From Allium sativum (Eukaryota > Streptophyta > Magnoliopsida > Asparagales > Amaryllidaceae), in assembly GCA_030737875.1 (NCBI GenBank), contig CM060918.1:775304552-775368551 (forward strand): DNA of 64,000 nt, written 5' to 3'. Position 1 is the stretch's first letter; each line of letters opens with the position of its first letter. The notes beneath the pieces were generated by a model. The model was not told the DNA's origin. It worked only from the letters and a program-made list of their open reading frames with translations, and made no database searches. A program made the position numbers and the translations under genes. Of the stretch, positions 37,841 to 49,907 are shown in pieces.

Positions 37841-38418
37841 TGACCACTTTTAAGACTTATAATAATATCGATTAAAATATTATAAAAATCCAAAATAATC
37901 AATTAAAATAATAATAAATTGTTATTATCATAAATACCTAACTGGAAATATCGTATAGCTTCAAATATAAATTATACAACTCAATATCATCAATTTCGGG
38001 TTAAACGATGTCCAAATTAAATTAAAATCCTTTTAAATATATTAAATAAACATTATAATTTAATAACAATTTCCATAGTGACTATTTTAAATTTTGAATT
38101 GGGCATAACTAACAATTTATAACACGAAATCTAGATTTTTCTCTTTCATTAGAAAATTATGATCAACAAGATTTAAATGTTTCTTGTTTCACCGAAATCT
38201 GACTTAAACCGGATTTTGAATATTCAATTGAAGTACAAAACTCAATATTACGAATTACCGTGTCATTTCGAGCTCGTTTTAAATTATATATAAATTTAAC
38301 ATTAACACTTCGTTTTTAATTACGAATTAAATATTAAAATACATTAATATTTCAAATATAATATTTAAAATAACAAATTGAATTAAATATTCGATTACCA
38401 AAAATACGGGACATTACC

Positions 38419-41400
38419 GTTGCGATGACGATTGCAGAGCAACAACAAACTCAAAAGAGCAATTTTATAATGATGGTAGGGGAAGAGAAATACAAGGAAA
38501 AATCAAACGGTTTTCACGTTTATCCTTCTGTCTATATATAGATATGGGGAGGTGCCTATTTGTAGGTGCAAGTTTGAACAGTTACAACAATTTGGTTTTG
38601 AAAAGGATGTGATCTTTACCAACAGACAAGACTATTTCACTATTGTTGCAGAGATGAATTTAAAACAAAAGAAAAAATGATCTTATCTGATTAGCCATTA
38701 ACATGCCTTCAACGCTCATTTGCCCACGCCGCGGGTGCGGACTCGTGCACAAACGTGAGGTACTGCATTGCACCGCCCGCTAGAATAGTCATGCTCTCTC
38801 GTGTCTCATTTTTTCTTATAGTAATTACAATAGAAACCACATCTTCTTATATAAACACACATGATATTTATTATATTTCACTATGCTCAACTATTCGTAT
38901 TCCAAGGCATTTAATGTCTCACATTTTCCAATGAAATGCTGGTTCATTTATAATAAATTATACCCTAGATGAAATAATAGGCATTCACAACGCTTAATAA
39001 CCATTTTTCATTATGTATACATAAACATATATGTATATATACGTGTGCACGCACACGCATTATTCCTTATAACTATAAGGAATTCATTTTAGGTTTTAAA
39101 ATCTTAATATTTCATTTTATATACACTATTAGGACTTAATAATAACATTTATAATGTAATTATAAATCATACAATTATGCATCCATCATTATCAACTAAT
39201 AATGATTAATACTGCAACTTTACTACAACCTTTAACGAGCGATAACAATTATAACCCACATTACAATTTAATAGTATTTTGAATTTATTTGACAACAACT
39301 TTTATAATTTTAAATTCAAAACAATATAAAATTTATTTACTTGTAATTTTTATGAATTCAAATTTAAACAATTTCAATTTTTCAATTTAAACTTCACTAT
39401 TGAGGGAAGTTTCTCAAACTCCTCGTCAGATAAAAAATATAAATGCCACATACGGCTCAAAGCACTTGAATTGATTGCTTTTGAGTTTTGATCACCTACA
39501 ATCAAACTCAACGTGATTAACTGGAGAATAATATCCAAGTCGGTTTCAAGACTTCTAGAATATTCAACTAAAAAGGATGATTACAATTATGGTCATAGGC
39601 TGGTACATAGAAACTCAGTCACACTTACCAGATTAATTTTAATTTAGTTACCCTCCACTCCAACTCTATTAAAAGAAATAAATTTCATAACAACTTATAA
39701 CTCAAACCTCCAGACCACCATAAACTTGTACCCGTTAAAGTGATTCTAAATCATTAGTTTAAGCATAGTACACTACATCAAAAATCCTCATAGGCTTAAG
39801 TTTCAGTTTTAACAGTGGTTTGCTATTTCTCAAACCCCACTACTTTCTGACTACGGCACTGCATTATTCTAATTAGTTTAAGTAAGATTTACCATGGAAT
39901 TCACAAATAAATAGGTAGAATAATGAAGTCAACCTTAGGATAATTGAGGTTCCCTATAGCTCTAAGGCATTTTTTTTCCTCTCATGATACACACCTTCTA
40001 TCCAACGTAGTTATGACCCATGTCTTGAGACAAGTTCACTGCACATGCACGTTACAAACATTATCAGATATAAGGATGAACATATAAAAAAGTGAAACAT
40101 AAGGAGTCAATTATACAGTATCACATATATTATAGAGGGAAATAAATTCAGCAGATAATCTCCACCCACCTGTTAACACAGGTAAACATTAAAAAGCAAA
40201 AAAAAAAGAAAAAAAAAAAACTTAAGAATAATCAAGCAGGCATTGCTTATACATGCATATACACGATCAATATCAGAAATACAACATACATATGTTCTGT
40301 GACACTAGATACGATAACAAAAAGAGCAAAAAAATTATGCACAGACTGAAAAGCTTATCGTTACCTACTAAGATTTTGTTTTGCCACTGGCGGTTGTAGG
40401 ATGATCTTTTATCGTATCTCCTATTTTTATTTTTATTTCAAGGAAATACAAGAAATTGAGATAACTACAACAAACGTTTGAAATCAAGTACAATATTTAC
40501 TTCAGAATCTTATAATGTCTATTTGTGCATCTCTTTGATCAATGTAAACAACCATTATATGACATACACAAGTCCTTCGGGATTTAAAATATAAAGTAGT
40601 TTCTGAACATTTATAGAAAACCTCACTTCAGACAGCCGAGCTTATTTTAAGATTGAAAGAACTTTATGTCAACACCTACGGAAGCACGTCCAATGAACGT
40701 GTGCATAGGTAAATTTGACCATAGCAGGAAATGTGTTATCTGTGGACTATATGAGTCAGGTTAATGTATTTGTCGTTCACCCAGAGGCTTGAAGCAATGA
40801 TATTAATTAATAAAGTACACATGCACGTCCTTCCGGACGTATGGAAAAAAGTGCATGTTTCTTGCTTACATTTTGTTGTAGACATAAATTTTCTCCAAAT
40901 TGACCATTCCTTTTTTGATACATTAATTGATAGGTGAATTATTTTATCATAGGTGCACAAATTCTTTATATGATTACTAATATCTCGAGGCATGTTAATC
41001 AAAGTTCTGAATTCACATATGCAGAAATTGTATATTCCAAAAACGAAGAACAAACATTGAAATAATTTAATTTGAGATAAATACCATACATGCTGAGTAA
41101 AAAAATAACATTCGCTTTCTAACAGTAGGACATTAAAATATTCTTAATGCATACTAAACAATGGTAACCTAACAATCTTCATCTGTTACTGCAAACCCTT
41201 CTTTGTACCATTTGAAAAAAATGAAGAACTACCTGCATGCCAATTTCCCAATTTCTATAGCCACAAACGTGCATGTTGAGGAACCCACATACAAATTACA
41301 TGACTCAGACCGATTTCCTCAATAAATTGTAATGCTTCACTTTATTTACTGTAGTCTCTATTTGGATAAATTAGCACTGTCCTTTCCAAGATCGCAGCAG

Positions 41401-42186
41401 TACTCCACTTGTTCCACTTACTAAACCGTGGACATGATAATAGGAACGTGTTATAAGATTAGATTTCATTAAAAAATGAATGATGATGAGTAGACAATTG
41501 TTCAACATGTTTAATGGGTTTGTGCGTTAATTATTATCACTTAGTACAAAAACCAAACTATGGAATGTTTGTGTTACATATACATTAATCAATCACTGTA
41601 TATAAAGAGTAAGATAACAATCAATATATTCTCAAATTGAAAAAAAATACTGTTCGGTAGGACATTTAAATAAAAAAACATTAAATAAAGATTGTTATTG
41701 TTAGTCATATTAGATTGGCAGGAAGAAGTTCTATCACAACGCACATAAAGATTCCCTCCCTCCACCCACACTTTATAATTCACATATCTTTGACCCATCA
41801 AAAAAACACACGAAGTATAAATCAAAACCGACAACTAACTAATTAGTGAAGCTAATATCGACTAATATGAAAAAAAAAATTATATAATTACCAACATTTA
41901 GTTTTCAACTGGTTAAGTAAACTAATCTGGAATAAATTGTAAGCAGTTGAGCTGTGGGTCTTAAGATGGCCACTCAGTTGAAATTAAAGCCAAATAAATA
42001 TGTTGACAAAAGCTAGCCATAATAATTATAGCCGACAAAAAATGCAAAAATGGAGTGAGTACGACAAATCGTGTCAATACATTAAATACAAAAAGTATTT
42101 TAGTGACTGTAAACGAATATGGAAATTAATGTAATAAAAAAATTCGAGATATTAATAACAATAGTACAGAGTTAGTTTAATACAAC
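38419..42186. other. AT-rich stretch with no convincing gene
   Basis: I find no supported coding region. A TATA-like CTATATATAG lies at 38,532. A short GC-rich phrase with a GCCGCGGG core sits near 38,730. A minus-strand open stretch of 105 codons (41,053-40,736) has no family features and ordinary AT-rich composition. Downstream exons of the minus-strand gene represented at 56,357-59,540 could in principle lie here, but I could not recognise any. Confidence 0.5.
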
Positions 42187-42423
42187 ATATATTAGCAATA
42201 TTTGTAAAATCTCCCCCCTAATTAGCAAAATGTACAACAATGATATATTAACTCACAAACCAAATCGCATCCCACCATTTATGACATCATATAATACTGA
42301 TTTAAACTTACCTGACAAATTAGTGTTTACCCAAAACTAAAACAATAAATATAATCACTAAATATTTGACTTAGTAATTTTGGAAAAGATACAAATATCA
42401 AATAGACATGGAAAATACCCTTA
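42187..42423 (-). repeat. Left part of a 0.39-kb duplicated segment, cut by element 2
   Basis: It matches 57,768-58,000 closely, including CTCCCCCCTAATTAGCAAAATG, and ends with the target duplication CCTTA (42,419-42,423). The continuation of the duplicated segment is at 56,357-56,508 beyond the element. The last five bases, CCTTA, are the inferred 3' end of an exon, and GTATTTT on the minus strand is its splice donor. Confidence 0.9.
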
Positions 42424-43333
42424 TGTAACAACCCGAAAATCTGGGCCAGTTTAAAATTTTTATTTTGGCAATTTTATCGAATTTTGATTATTTAAAATGA
42501 ATTATTTTAAATAATATCGACGAGAAATTTATTTTGAATATAATTCGAACGTATATATTTATACGCGTCGTCGTTAGAATATAAATAATTATATATAATT
42601 ATAAAAGGAATTGAAAATGGCGCGGTAGTTCGATAATTCGATTTCAAACTTCAATTGAATGTACCGGGTGCAAAACAATCCGGATTTTAGTGAAACCAAA
42701 AATAATGGGATCTAATTGATAATATCTTTCCAACGAATCCGAGAAATCAAAATTTCGTAGCGAGAATCAAAAGATATGTCCAGTTGAAAATTCTGAATAG
42801 TCGCTATGGAATTCAGGCCCTTAAAAATGGACATTTTGCAAATGATCTCGGATTTCGACGAAACCAGTTTTGTTGGGTCCGCAGTGTCAAATTATTGTTA
42901 GATTCCAAATTTCATAATTTTTCAAATCAATATGTGAGCGTGGCAAAGGAAAACGCGTTTGACCAGTTTCAGTTGATTTTAATCGACTGGAAATTGACCA
43001 TTTTTCGTACGGTCTCAGAATTCGACGAAACTAGTTTTGTTAGGACCGTATCGTCAATACGAAGCTAGAAAATATTTTTCAGAAATTTTTAGAGTTAGTA
43101 TGTGACCTCGGTAATTCGAAATGTACGTTTAGAATTCAATAAAGTGATTTAAATGTAAATTTAACGGAAACTGATTGTAACAGCCGAATCAACTTGCGGT
43201 ACATATCCCATTGTGTTCGGAATGGGGGTAGAACGCTATGGACGACAGGCGGTGGGCCTCGTTTCGAGGTCGTATGTAAAAGTCAACTCTTTGCAAATTA
43301 AATAATTAATAAATAAATAAATATAATAAAAAA

Positions 43334-43660
43334 AATCTTATCTCCCCCCCTTAAAACCTTCTGCCCCCCCCCCCCTTTCAAAACTATTTCTGAGAAAAAA
43401 AAAAAAATCGCGCCTGACGATCGACAACCCCCCCTCCAAGCGGCGGCGCCGCGACGCTAACCCCCCCCCTTCCTTCTTCTTCCTCCTCCTCCCCTTCCCT
43501 CCCTTCGCCTGCGGCAACCGAACCCCCCCCCCCCCGACCCGAACTCGCAACCGAACCCCCCCACATCCCTGAAGCCGCCGCCCGCCACTTGGATGGCCAG
43601 CCGCCACCGCCGTTTTGGTGAACCCCCGAGCCCCCCCCCCCCCCCCCCCCCCGTAAGTTT
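43334..43660 (+). repeat. C-homopolymer-rich block ending at a splice-donor-like site
   Basis: Runs of 7-14 C occur repeatedly, then a 22-C run (43,631-43,652) immediately followed by GTAAGTTTAC, a strong plant 5' splice-site match. The 3' LTR equivalent (50,826-51,130) has only seven C and reads CTGTAAGTTTAC. The opposite strand is G-rich and gives spurious Gly/Arg-rich frames. Confidence 0.88.
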
Positions 43661-43965
43661 ACTTTTTTTTTATTTATTACTTTAAAACTGTTTTTTTTTT
43701 AATTACTTTAAAACTGATTTTTTATTTTCTTTAAGACTGAATTATTAGTTAGTTAAAAACTTAATTTTTATTTAGGGAAAAACTGAATTTTTAGATTTTT
43801 AATAAAAGAAAAATACGATTTTTCATTAGAAGAAAAATTAGATTTTTCAATAGAAAAGATGAGATTTTTATGGTGCGAAGTTTATATTGTTAAATTAGTG
43901 AAATTTAGATTTTCTTTGAAAGAAATATATATATAACTTTGTTTTAAAATAGAAAGAAATTAAAA

Positions 43966-44290
43966 ATTCGATTTTTATATATTGAACTTTGAAATAAAAA
44001 TTCGATTTTTATATATTGAACTATGAAATAAAAATTCGATTTTTATATATTGAACTTTGAAATAAAAATTCGATTTTTATATATTGAACTTTGAAATAAA
44101 AATTCGATTTTTATATATTGAACTTTGAAATAAAAATTCGATTTTTATATATTGAACTTTGAAATAAAAATTCGATTTTTATATATTGAACTTTGAAATA
44201 AAAATTCGATTTTTATATATTGAACTTTGAAATAAAAATTCGATTTTTATATATTGCATAGCGAAGTAAAAATTCGATTTTTACATATGT
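43966..44290 (+). repeat. 34-bp minisatellite, about ten units
   Basis: Each unit starts ATTCGATTTTTATATATTG and continues AACTTTGAAATAAAA. Starts are at 43,966, 44,000, 44,034 and so on to about 44,271. The matching array in the 3' LTR spans 51,458-51,780 with the same number of units. Confidence 0.95.
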
Positions 44291-45258
44291 AGTGAAAGCG
44301 GACAACGAAGGTGACAAAAAGGCGGGAACGACGAAGATCTCTACAATAGAAGTGCCGTGGAGCTAGGATAGCTATATGTGAGAATTTCTCACCTTTCAAT
44401 TTATTTTTCTAGTTATATATATATATATATATATATATATACTAGGATGCAGACGGTGCTTATTAGAAGCACCCGACACCCGTCCACAGACCATGGACTT
44501 GTTTGATTGGTTGTGTAGTTGGTTAGATTATTTGATTTGGATTTGATTGTTTGGTGAAGTGAAATTGATATGATTGATGTGTGAATGGCGTGGGCCTTCA
44601 CTAGACCGGGGATAAGGCTAGGCCTCGTCCCGTTTCTAGTATCGTGCCGTTATGCCGCCGAAATTTTCTAAAATATGTTAGAAAAATAAAAATATCATTT
44701 TATTGAATAAATGAACCGAATAGAATATTCATAGGTTGAATAAAATGTTTTATCGTTAAAAATATAATTTTTAACGTGAATGTGAATAAATAAATATTCA
44801 TTTACAAACCGGACGGTTTGTTTATGTACACCTATTTGAATGACATTGATTGGGACGATAAATTTTACACATCGCCCAACTGCACAAATAAAATCTGTGT
44901 TTGATTGTCTGAAACCCCACACGGGTGTTGGGATGAAATTTGAAGTTCACTCATCCCGATTGATTGAATATGTCGATCGGTTGATTGACAGGCTGTTTTA
45001 AGCGTTGGATATCTATATTTGATGCTTATACAGTGTAGTGCACTTTGGTTGATGGTTGATTATTTTCCATGCTATTATATACATGTGTTGTATGAAAATC
45101 CATATAATTAACTTTATATGGTAATTGATTGGGCCTCATTCCAGTTTTAAAATAGAAATATTTGAAATAGGAATATTCGAAATGGAATATTTGAAAATAT
45201 CAATATATGAAGCCGTGTTGATTAGATTGACGCCATTTTGACGTGAACGATATTTAAA

Positions 45259-45609
45259 ACGATTTCGAAATGAATTGAATTGAAAACGATTTCGAAATGA
45301 ATTGAATTGAAAACGATTTCGAAATGAATTGAATTGAAAACGATTTCGAAATGAATTGAATTGAAAACGATTTCGAAATGAATTGAATTGAAAACGATTT
45401 CGAAATGAATTGAATTGAAAACGATTTCGAAATGAATTGAATTGAAAACGATTTCGAAATGAATTGAATTGAAAACGATTTCGAAATGAATTGAATTGAA
45501 AACGATTTCGAAATGAATTGAATTGAAAACGATTTCGAAATGAATTGAATCGAAAACGATTTCGAAATGAATTGAATTGAAAACGATTTCGAAATGAATT
45601 GAATTGAAA
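45259..45609 (+). repeat. 27-bp minisatellite, 13 units
   Basis: Thirteen near-identical 27-bp units begin ACGATTTCGAAATG. Because 27 is divisible by three, the minus strand stays open in two frames as artefactual nine-residue protein repeats. One variant unit (GAATCGAAAACG) is the 11th here and the 12th in the 3' LTR array. Confidence 0.97.
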
Positions 45610-46504
45610 ACGAATTCAAATTGAATTGAAAACAAATTGAAATGAATTCAAATTGAATTGAAATTTGAATTGAATAGAAATGAATTTTGAAACGAATTTA
45701 TAAAGAAGAATTCAATTTTGCTTTGAATTGAAATGGAAGTTGAAATAGATTTTGAAACGAATTTTAAAACTATTTATATAATTCGTTTTAAATAGAAATC
45801 GACGAAATATATATTATATATATTATATATATAATATAATGGCTTGAATAGAACGCGCCGCGCCGCGGCAGTTCGTGAATTTCGACCATTCATTTCAAAC
45901 GGACATTACGGGAGATCCGACCGTCGGATTCTCCTAAAACCGGAACCGTTGGGTTCGTATCGAAAAGAGCTTTCTAATGAATATTAGAAATTTGAAATCT
46001 AACGGTTGGATTTGGAATTATGTCCAAATCAAATTTGAAAAAGGTCGTTGTAAGTGCAGTTCGATGGCCATTGATGGAAATCGACTGTACGGGCTTTGAT
46101 AAAATTATTAAAAATAGTAATAATTTGTGTAAAATCATAAGAAATGATTTGTGAAGATTTGGGATGAAAAACTCCATATTTGAAAGGATAAAAATAGATT
46201 TTTATCGAAATGAACTAGTTTTGAACTAGAATTATAATTCTATTTATTTTTAAATAAATAAATTGAATTTGAAAAGGGTTTTGAAAATAACCAGAATTTC
46301 CAATGATTGCATTGGAGCGGATTTGAATCGAAATTGTCTTCGGAATATTTCGATGTTGGAATTCGTGATTATACAGGTGTTGTTATGGAAATTTGAAAGA
46401 TATATATTTATATCGTTATTTCCAATACGACATTTGTTAGTCGTAGAATTTGATATTGAATATAAGCCGATATATTTTCTATTCAGAGCCTTGTATTGAA
46501 TATC

Positions 46505-46965
46505 GAATGTGATTTGGGTTTGTCGTGAATGGTGTCTTCACTAACACTGTTCTTGAACCCAGTTGAGGAAAGATTAAATCTTTTTATTTAGATTTAATGA
46601 AGTGTACCAATTAAACGATATTTAATTGGAATTGAATTGGTATTGATTTTTGGGTTTATCGTGAACAGTGTTTTAAATAACACTTGTTCTTTAACCCGAG
46701 AATTAATGGAATGTGATTTTGGGTTTATCGTGAACCGTGTTTTAAATGACACTGATTCTTTAACCCAGTTAACGATTAAAACTAAGTGGAGTTTTAATGA
46801 ATCTTTAATTAGATTGAAAAGATCGAGAATGGAGTATCACCAGTTTTACTCCAGGCGATAGTTAAATCTTTAATTAGATTTGAACGTGAAATGGTAATTG
46901 AATTTACCGATAACACCGTGGTGTTAGATATGAAGTATAACCAGTTTTACTTCATGGGATGAATA
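46505..46965 (+). repeat. Repeated GGGTTTATCGTGAA modules with short inverted arms
   Basis: GATTTNGGGTTTRTCGTGAA recurs at about 46,509, 46,646 and 46,721. Each is followed by AGTGTTTTAAATRACACT-like inverted repeats and TTCTTTAACCC. A related pair, GGAGTATCACCAGTTTTACTCC and its relative near 46,930, also has inverted arms. The block is duplicated in the 3' LTR at about 53,990-54,450. Confidence 0.7.
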
Positions 46966-48871
46966 GGTTGGGATTGGGAAATAAAATAAATGATTTCTTC
47001 GGTGTGGTTCGCTAATCCCGACTAGTTTGAATTGATATTCAAAGGAGATTAAAGAATAAATTTAAAGAATTTATCTTGGATAAAATTAATGGGAACTTTT
47101 CCCAAAGTATAGGAATATTTGAATAAAAGAATATTCTGAATTGGAATGAGGCGTATGTTGTGTTTGTGTAGCACTTTTATAAAATATACGCGAGTTATTC
47201 GGAAAGACCGGGTTTATCCCATTCTGAATAACTGATACGACGATAAGTCGAAGATGAAGACGGTGGTCGAAGACCGGAAGTCTTCACGTCGTTTGGGTGA
47301 TTACTGATGATCTTGATTGGGTTGTACACCCAAGAAGATGGAAACAGTTGGTGATCGTCCAGACGTACTTGGAGATGGATGGATATGCGAGGAAAGTGCC
47401 TCCGGTTTCGTTCAGACCCAGAACGAACTTGTAAATGGACTGTGTGTCTGACATTGGATTTTAGTCTGTGTGATTGATTTCTATTAAATATATATCTGTT
47501 TGGCGGCGGAGAATTTATTCTCTTGCTTAACGCCCTTCTCTGAGACGTACGAGCTCAGGGGTTATATATTGATGGATATCAAACGCATGGAGTGAATTGC
47601 CTGTGTGGCATGCCTAAGTTGCAATTGATCGAGGCTTCTGTTGAAAAGCAAAGTCTTGTGGTGATGATCAAAGCGCGGCCTTTGTGGCGTAGCTTTGTGT
47701 AACGTTTACCTCGCGAGTTTCACACCCGGTATGAACCAAAAACGGGAGACGGACCTCAGGGAGGACTTGCGTTTCTTTCTAGCTAGAAGTGGCGTCAGTG
47801 GTTTTACACGCCCTGACGAGTTTGACTTATGTGGTTGTTGCTGTTGCGAGGCGCCTCGGTTATATCGGTTTCGGCCGATGCATTCTGGCCGGCAGACGGA
47901 CCAGACTTACACCCCATAGGGTGGGGAAACGTAGTGTTCAGGCATAATAATCCACATCGGTGGACCGGCCCTGACGATCCATGGGGCAGTTGCGGCTGTT
48001 CCTGAGGCTCGGGCTAGACAGTCTCGAATCGGTAGAGGACTATCTTTTGCCTCGGTTCATAGACGGAAATCCAATTTCCAGATACGTGACTTTTGCGGTT
48101 TTATTTGTAGAGCCTAGTATGGCGACATAGTGGGATGGGGCGCTCATGCCGCCTATGATTGATACTTATGATTTGAAGTTGTTTTATACACTATACACTT
48201 ATAATAGTATCAAATAATGTGTTTTAAACGTATCAAGCATGCTTTGGCTGTTATAAGGTAAAAACCCTATCCTCCGGCTTGCGCTGCATTGTGTGATGGG
48301 ACCTGGGTCTTATAACAGCTTCATTTTTCTTTATTTAGCATTGCGCTGTTTGTTTTATGCACTGGTATTCTTGGGAGGAAACCCGTTCCGTGTTACGGCG
48401 TGGTCCCTTGATTTACCGAACTTTAAAATAAAGAATTATAACTGTTTTAGTTCTCACACCAGTCCCATGACTGACCTGGAGTTTATTGTTTTAACCTAAA
48501 CTCTGGGTGCCCCTATTTTGACACGGACAGCTAGTAGTTTCAGTTTTGCAGATTTATATTCACAGGATCCTGGTTTACAGCTGGAACGATATCCGGAAAG
48601 CTTTGTATCCGTATATCTCTTCTAGTTGTGTATTGTATTATTTTCCGCTGCGATGTATTTAAATGTAATTTAAATCTCTGATATCTCTGTGAAATATTTA
48701 TTCATTTATACTCTGTATATTCTTGTAATATGATGCATTGTTGTAATATACAATGAAATGTTCTTCTGTATGCATTCTGTTTTGTCGTGTTCTCAAACGA
48801 TAGGGCGTTTCGAACGGCCTGGATCGGTTTAGCGACTGGTTCGGACCGAGCGAAATTCCTTCTCGTCACAG

Positions 48872-48884
48872 TTGGTATCAGAGC
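48872..48884 (+). other. tRNA-iMet primer binding site of element 2
   Basis: TTGGTATCAGAGC follows the 5' LTR end CTCGTCACA with one spacer base. Confidence 0.95.
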
Positions 48885-49894
48885 TTTGGTTTACAAAGCT
48901 CAGAGAACAAGGCACATTAGAACCCTACGAAAGAATTCATCAGATATTGGATTAGTAAAATCCAATTAGAATGACTCGTTAGAGATAGGATCAGTAGTAT
49001 CCTAGAACGAGTGTGAAGGGTGAATTTTTTTAAATGAAAACAAATTTTGTTTTGAAAATTTAAATCAATTATTCGTAGTTGATTATTTATTTATATTGAT
49101 TTGGACAATCCAGTATATATAGATTTTGCGTATACGTCTGATCCGCGTATATTCGAAGTTTTAATATACCGGGTAGATATAGAACCGCACTCTAGTAGCC
49201 CGACAATGTTCTGATGGTGGTTCGAAACATCATCAGCATTTATTTTCGAGTGACGAAGGTGTGATTTCTATATATTTCCATTAGACTGGTGTGAGAACCA
49301 AAACTAATATAGTTAGAATACATTGTTGTGATTTGGCATCAAAATTTGATTTTTGTATATGTATCAAAATTATGAATTTGAAACTCTAATTCACAAATTG
49401 ATTGATGTTTGTGTTGTTTGTTTAATTGTTTGATAATTTTGAACTATTATGCCTAATTGAATCAAATAATGAATTGTATTGAAATTGGTCGCATTTGCTT
49501 GCATATACTTGTACTTACATTGAACAGGTCATAGCAAGGAGGCTAGAGCAGAGAATAAAATTTGTTTGCCCGACAAATAGGTACATGTTTACTACATAAT
49601 TTCCTGTTTTGTTTGGGTGATGATGATTTTATGAGCCTATTGGCTAGCCGCTTGGCTTTTTCTTTTTCTTTTTGAGATCTGAAGGACCGGGGAAGCTATT
49701 TGAAATTCCCCGATGCTCCCGGTGCAGGGGAGGTTATGGCGAAATTTTTCAAAAATTTAGGGTGTTAGCCAAAATTTTGAGATTTTAGAAAATTCTCAGA
49801 AACTGAAAGGTTGGAGAATGAAAGCCAGATCGAACGTAGATTTGATTATTCAAACCACTTTCGACTTTGTTCCTTTTCGGGGACGAAAAGTTTT

Positions 49895-49907
49895 AAGTGG
49901 GGGAGAT
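49895..49907 (+). other. Polypurine tract of element 2
   Basis: AAGTGGGGGAGAT lies directly before TGTAACAACCCG of the 3' LTR. It is preceded at about 49,879 by GGGGACGAAAAG, matching the arrangement in element 1. Confidence 0.93.

Larger units (their letters stand above)
28707..38418 (-). mobile_element. Third giant LTR (partial, old), carrying an insertion
   Basis: Similarity to the LTR of element 1 is recognisable in order and orientation. GATAGTCGGTTATTTAA at 28,728 matches about 17,417. GTTGGGGTATTTTA...CCTCTCAG at 29,397 matches 9,840. AGTTGGATCCCTCC at 30,881 matches 11,268. The end GGACATTACC at 38,418 corresponds to GGGACGTTACA at 14,454. The 3' end of this LTR is lost where the Copia LTR begins. 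No polypurine tract precedes its minus-strand start, so it is a 5' LTR or solo LTR remnant. About 32.0-36.4 kb has no counterpart in element 1 and looks like inserted DNA. Confidence 0.72.
42424..48870 (+). repeat. 5' LTR of giant-LTR element 2
   Basis: From left to right it holds two or more FCGACGAAAC-type modules (42,690-43,060) and a C-rich block (43,340-43,652). Next come a 34-bp minisatellite (43,966-44,290), a (TA)n tract (44,414-44,440) and a 27-bp minisatellite (45,259-45,609). A GGGTTTATCGTGAA repeat block (46,505-46,775) and the conserved core CACCAGTCCCATGACTGAC (48,457-48,475) follow. Open frames up to 137 codons recur in both LTRs only because the LTRs are copies. Confidence 0.95.
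48871..49907 (+). mobile_element. Internal core of giant-LTR element 2, non-coding
   Basis: It begins G plus TTGGTATCAGAGC and ends TTTTAAGTGGGGGAGAT. In between is AT-rich sequence with a GGACCGGGGAAGC...CCCCGATGCTCCCGG GC-rich patch near 49,685-49,730. No protein motif of gag or pol is present. The whole internal region is only about one sixth of one LTR. Confidence 0.9.

Noticed and set aside
40736..41053. 105-codon minus-strand frame as a gene
   Set aside because: No motif, no clear splice context and AT-driven composition. It could be chance.
43338..43607. Gly/Arg-rich minus-strand frames of 60-89 codons (also 50,835-51,094)
   Set aside because: They arise from poly-C runs. The frames change completely between the two LTR copies when run lengths change.
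45222..45635. 137- and 121-codon minus-strand frames with nine-residue repeats (also 52,708-53,121)
   Set aside because: They are produced by a 27-bp tandem array that is a multiple of three and lacks stops in two frames at once. There is no independent coding evidence.
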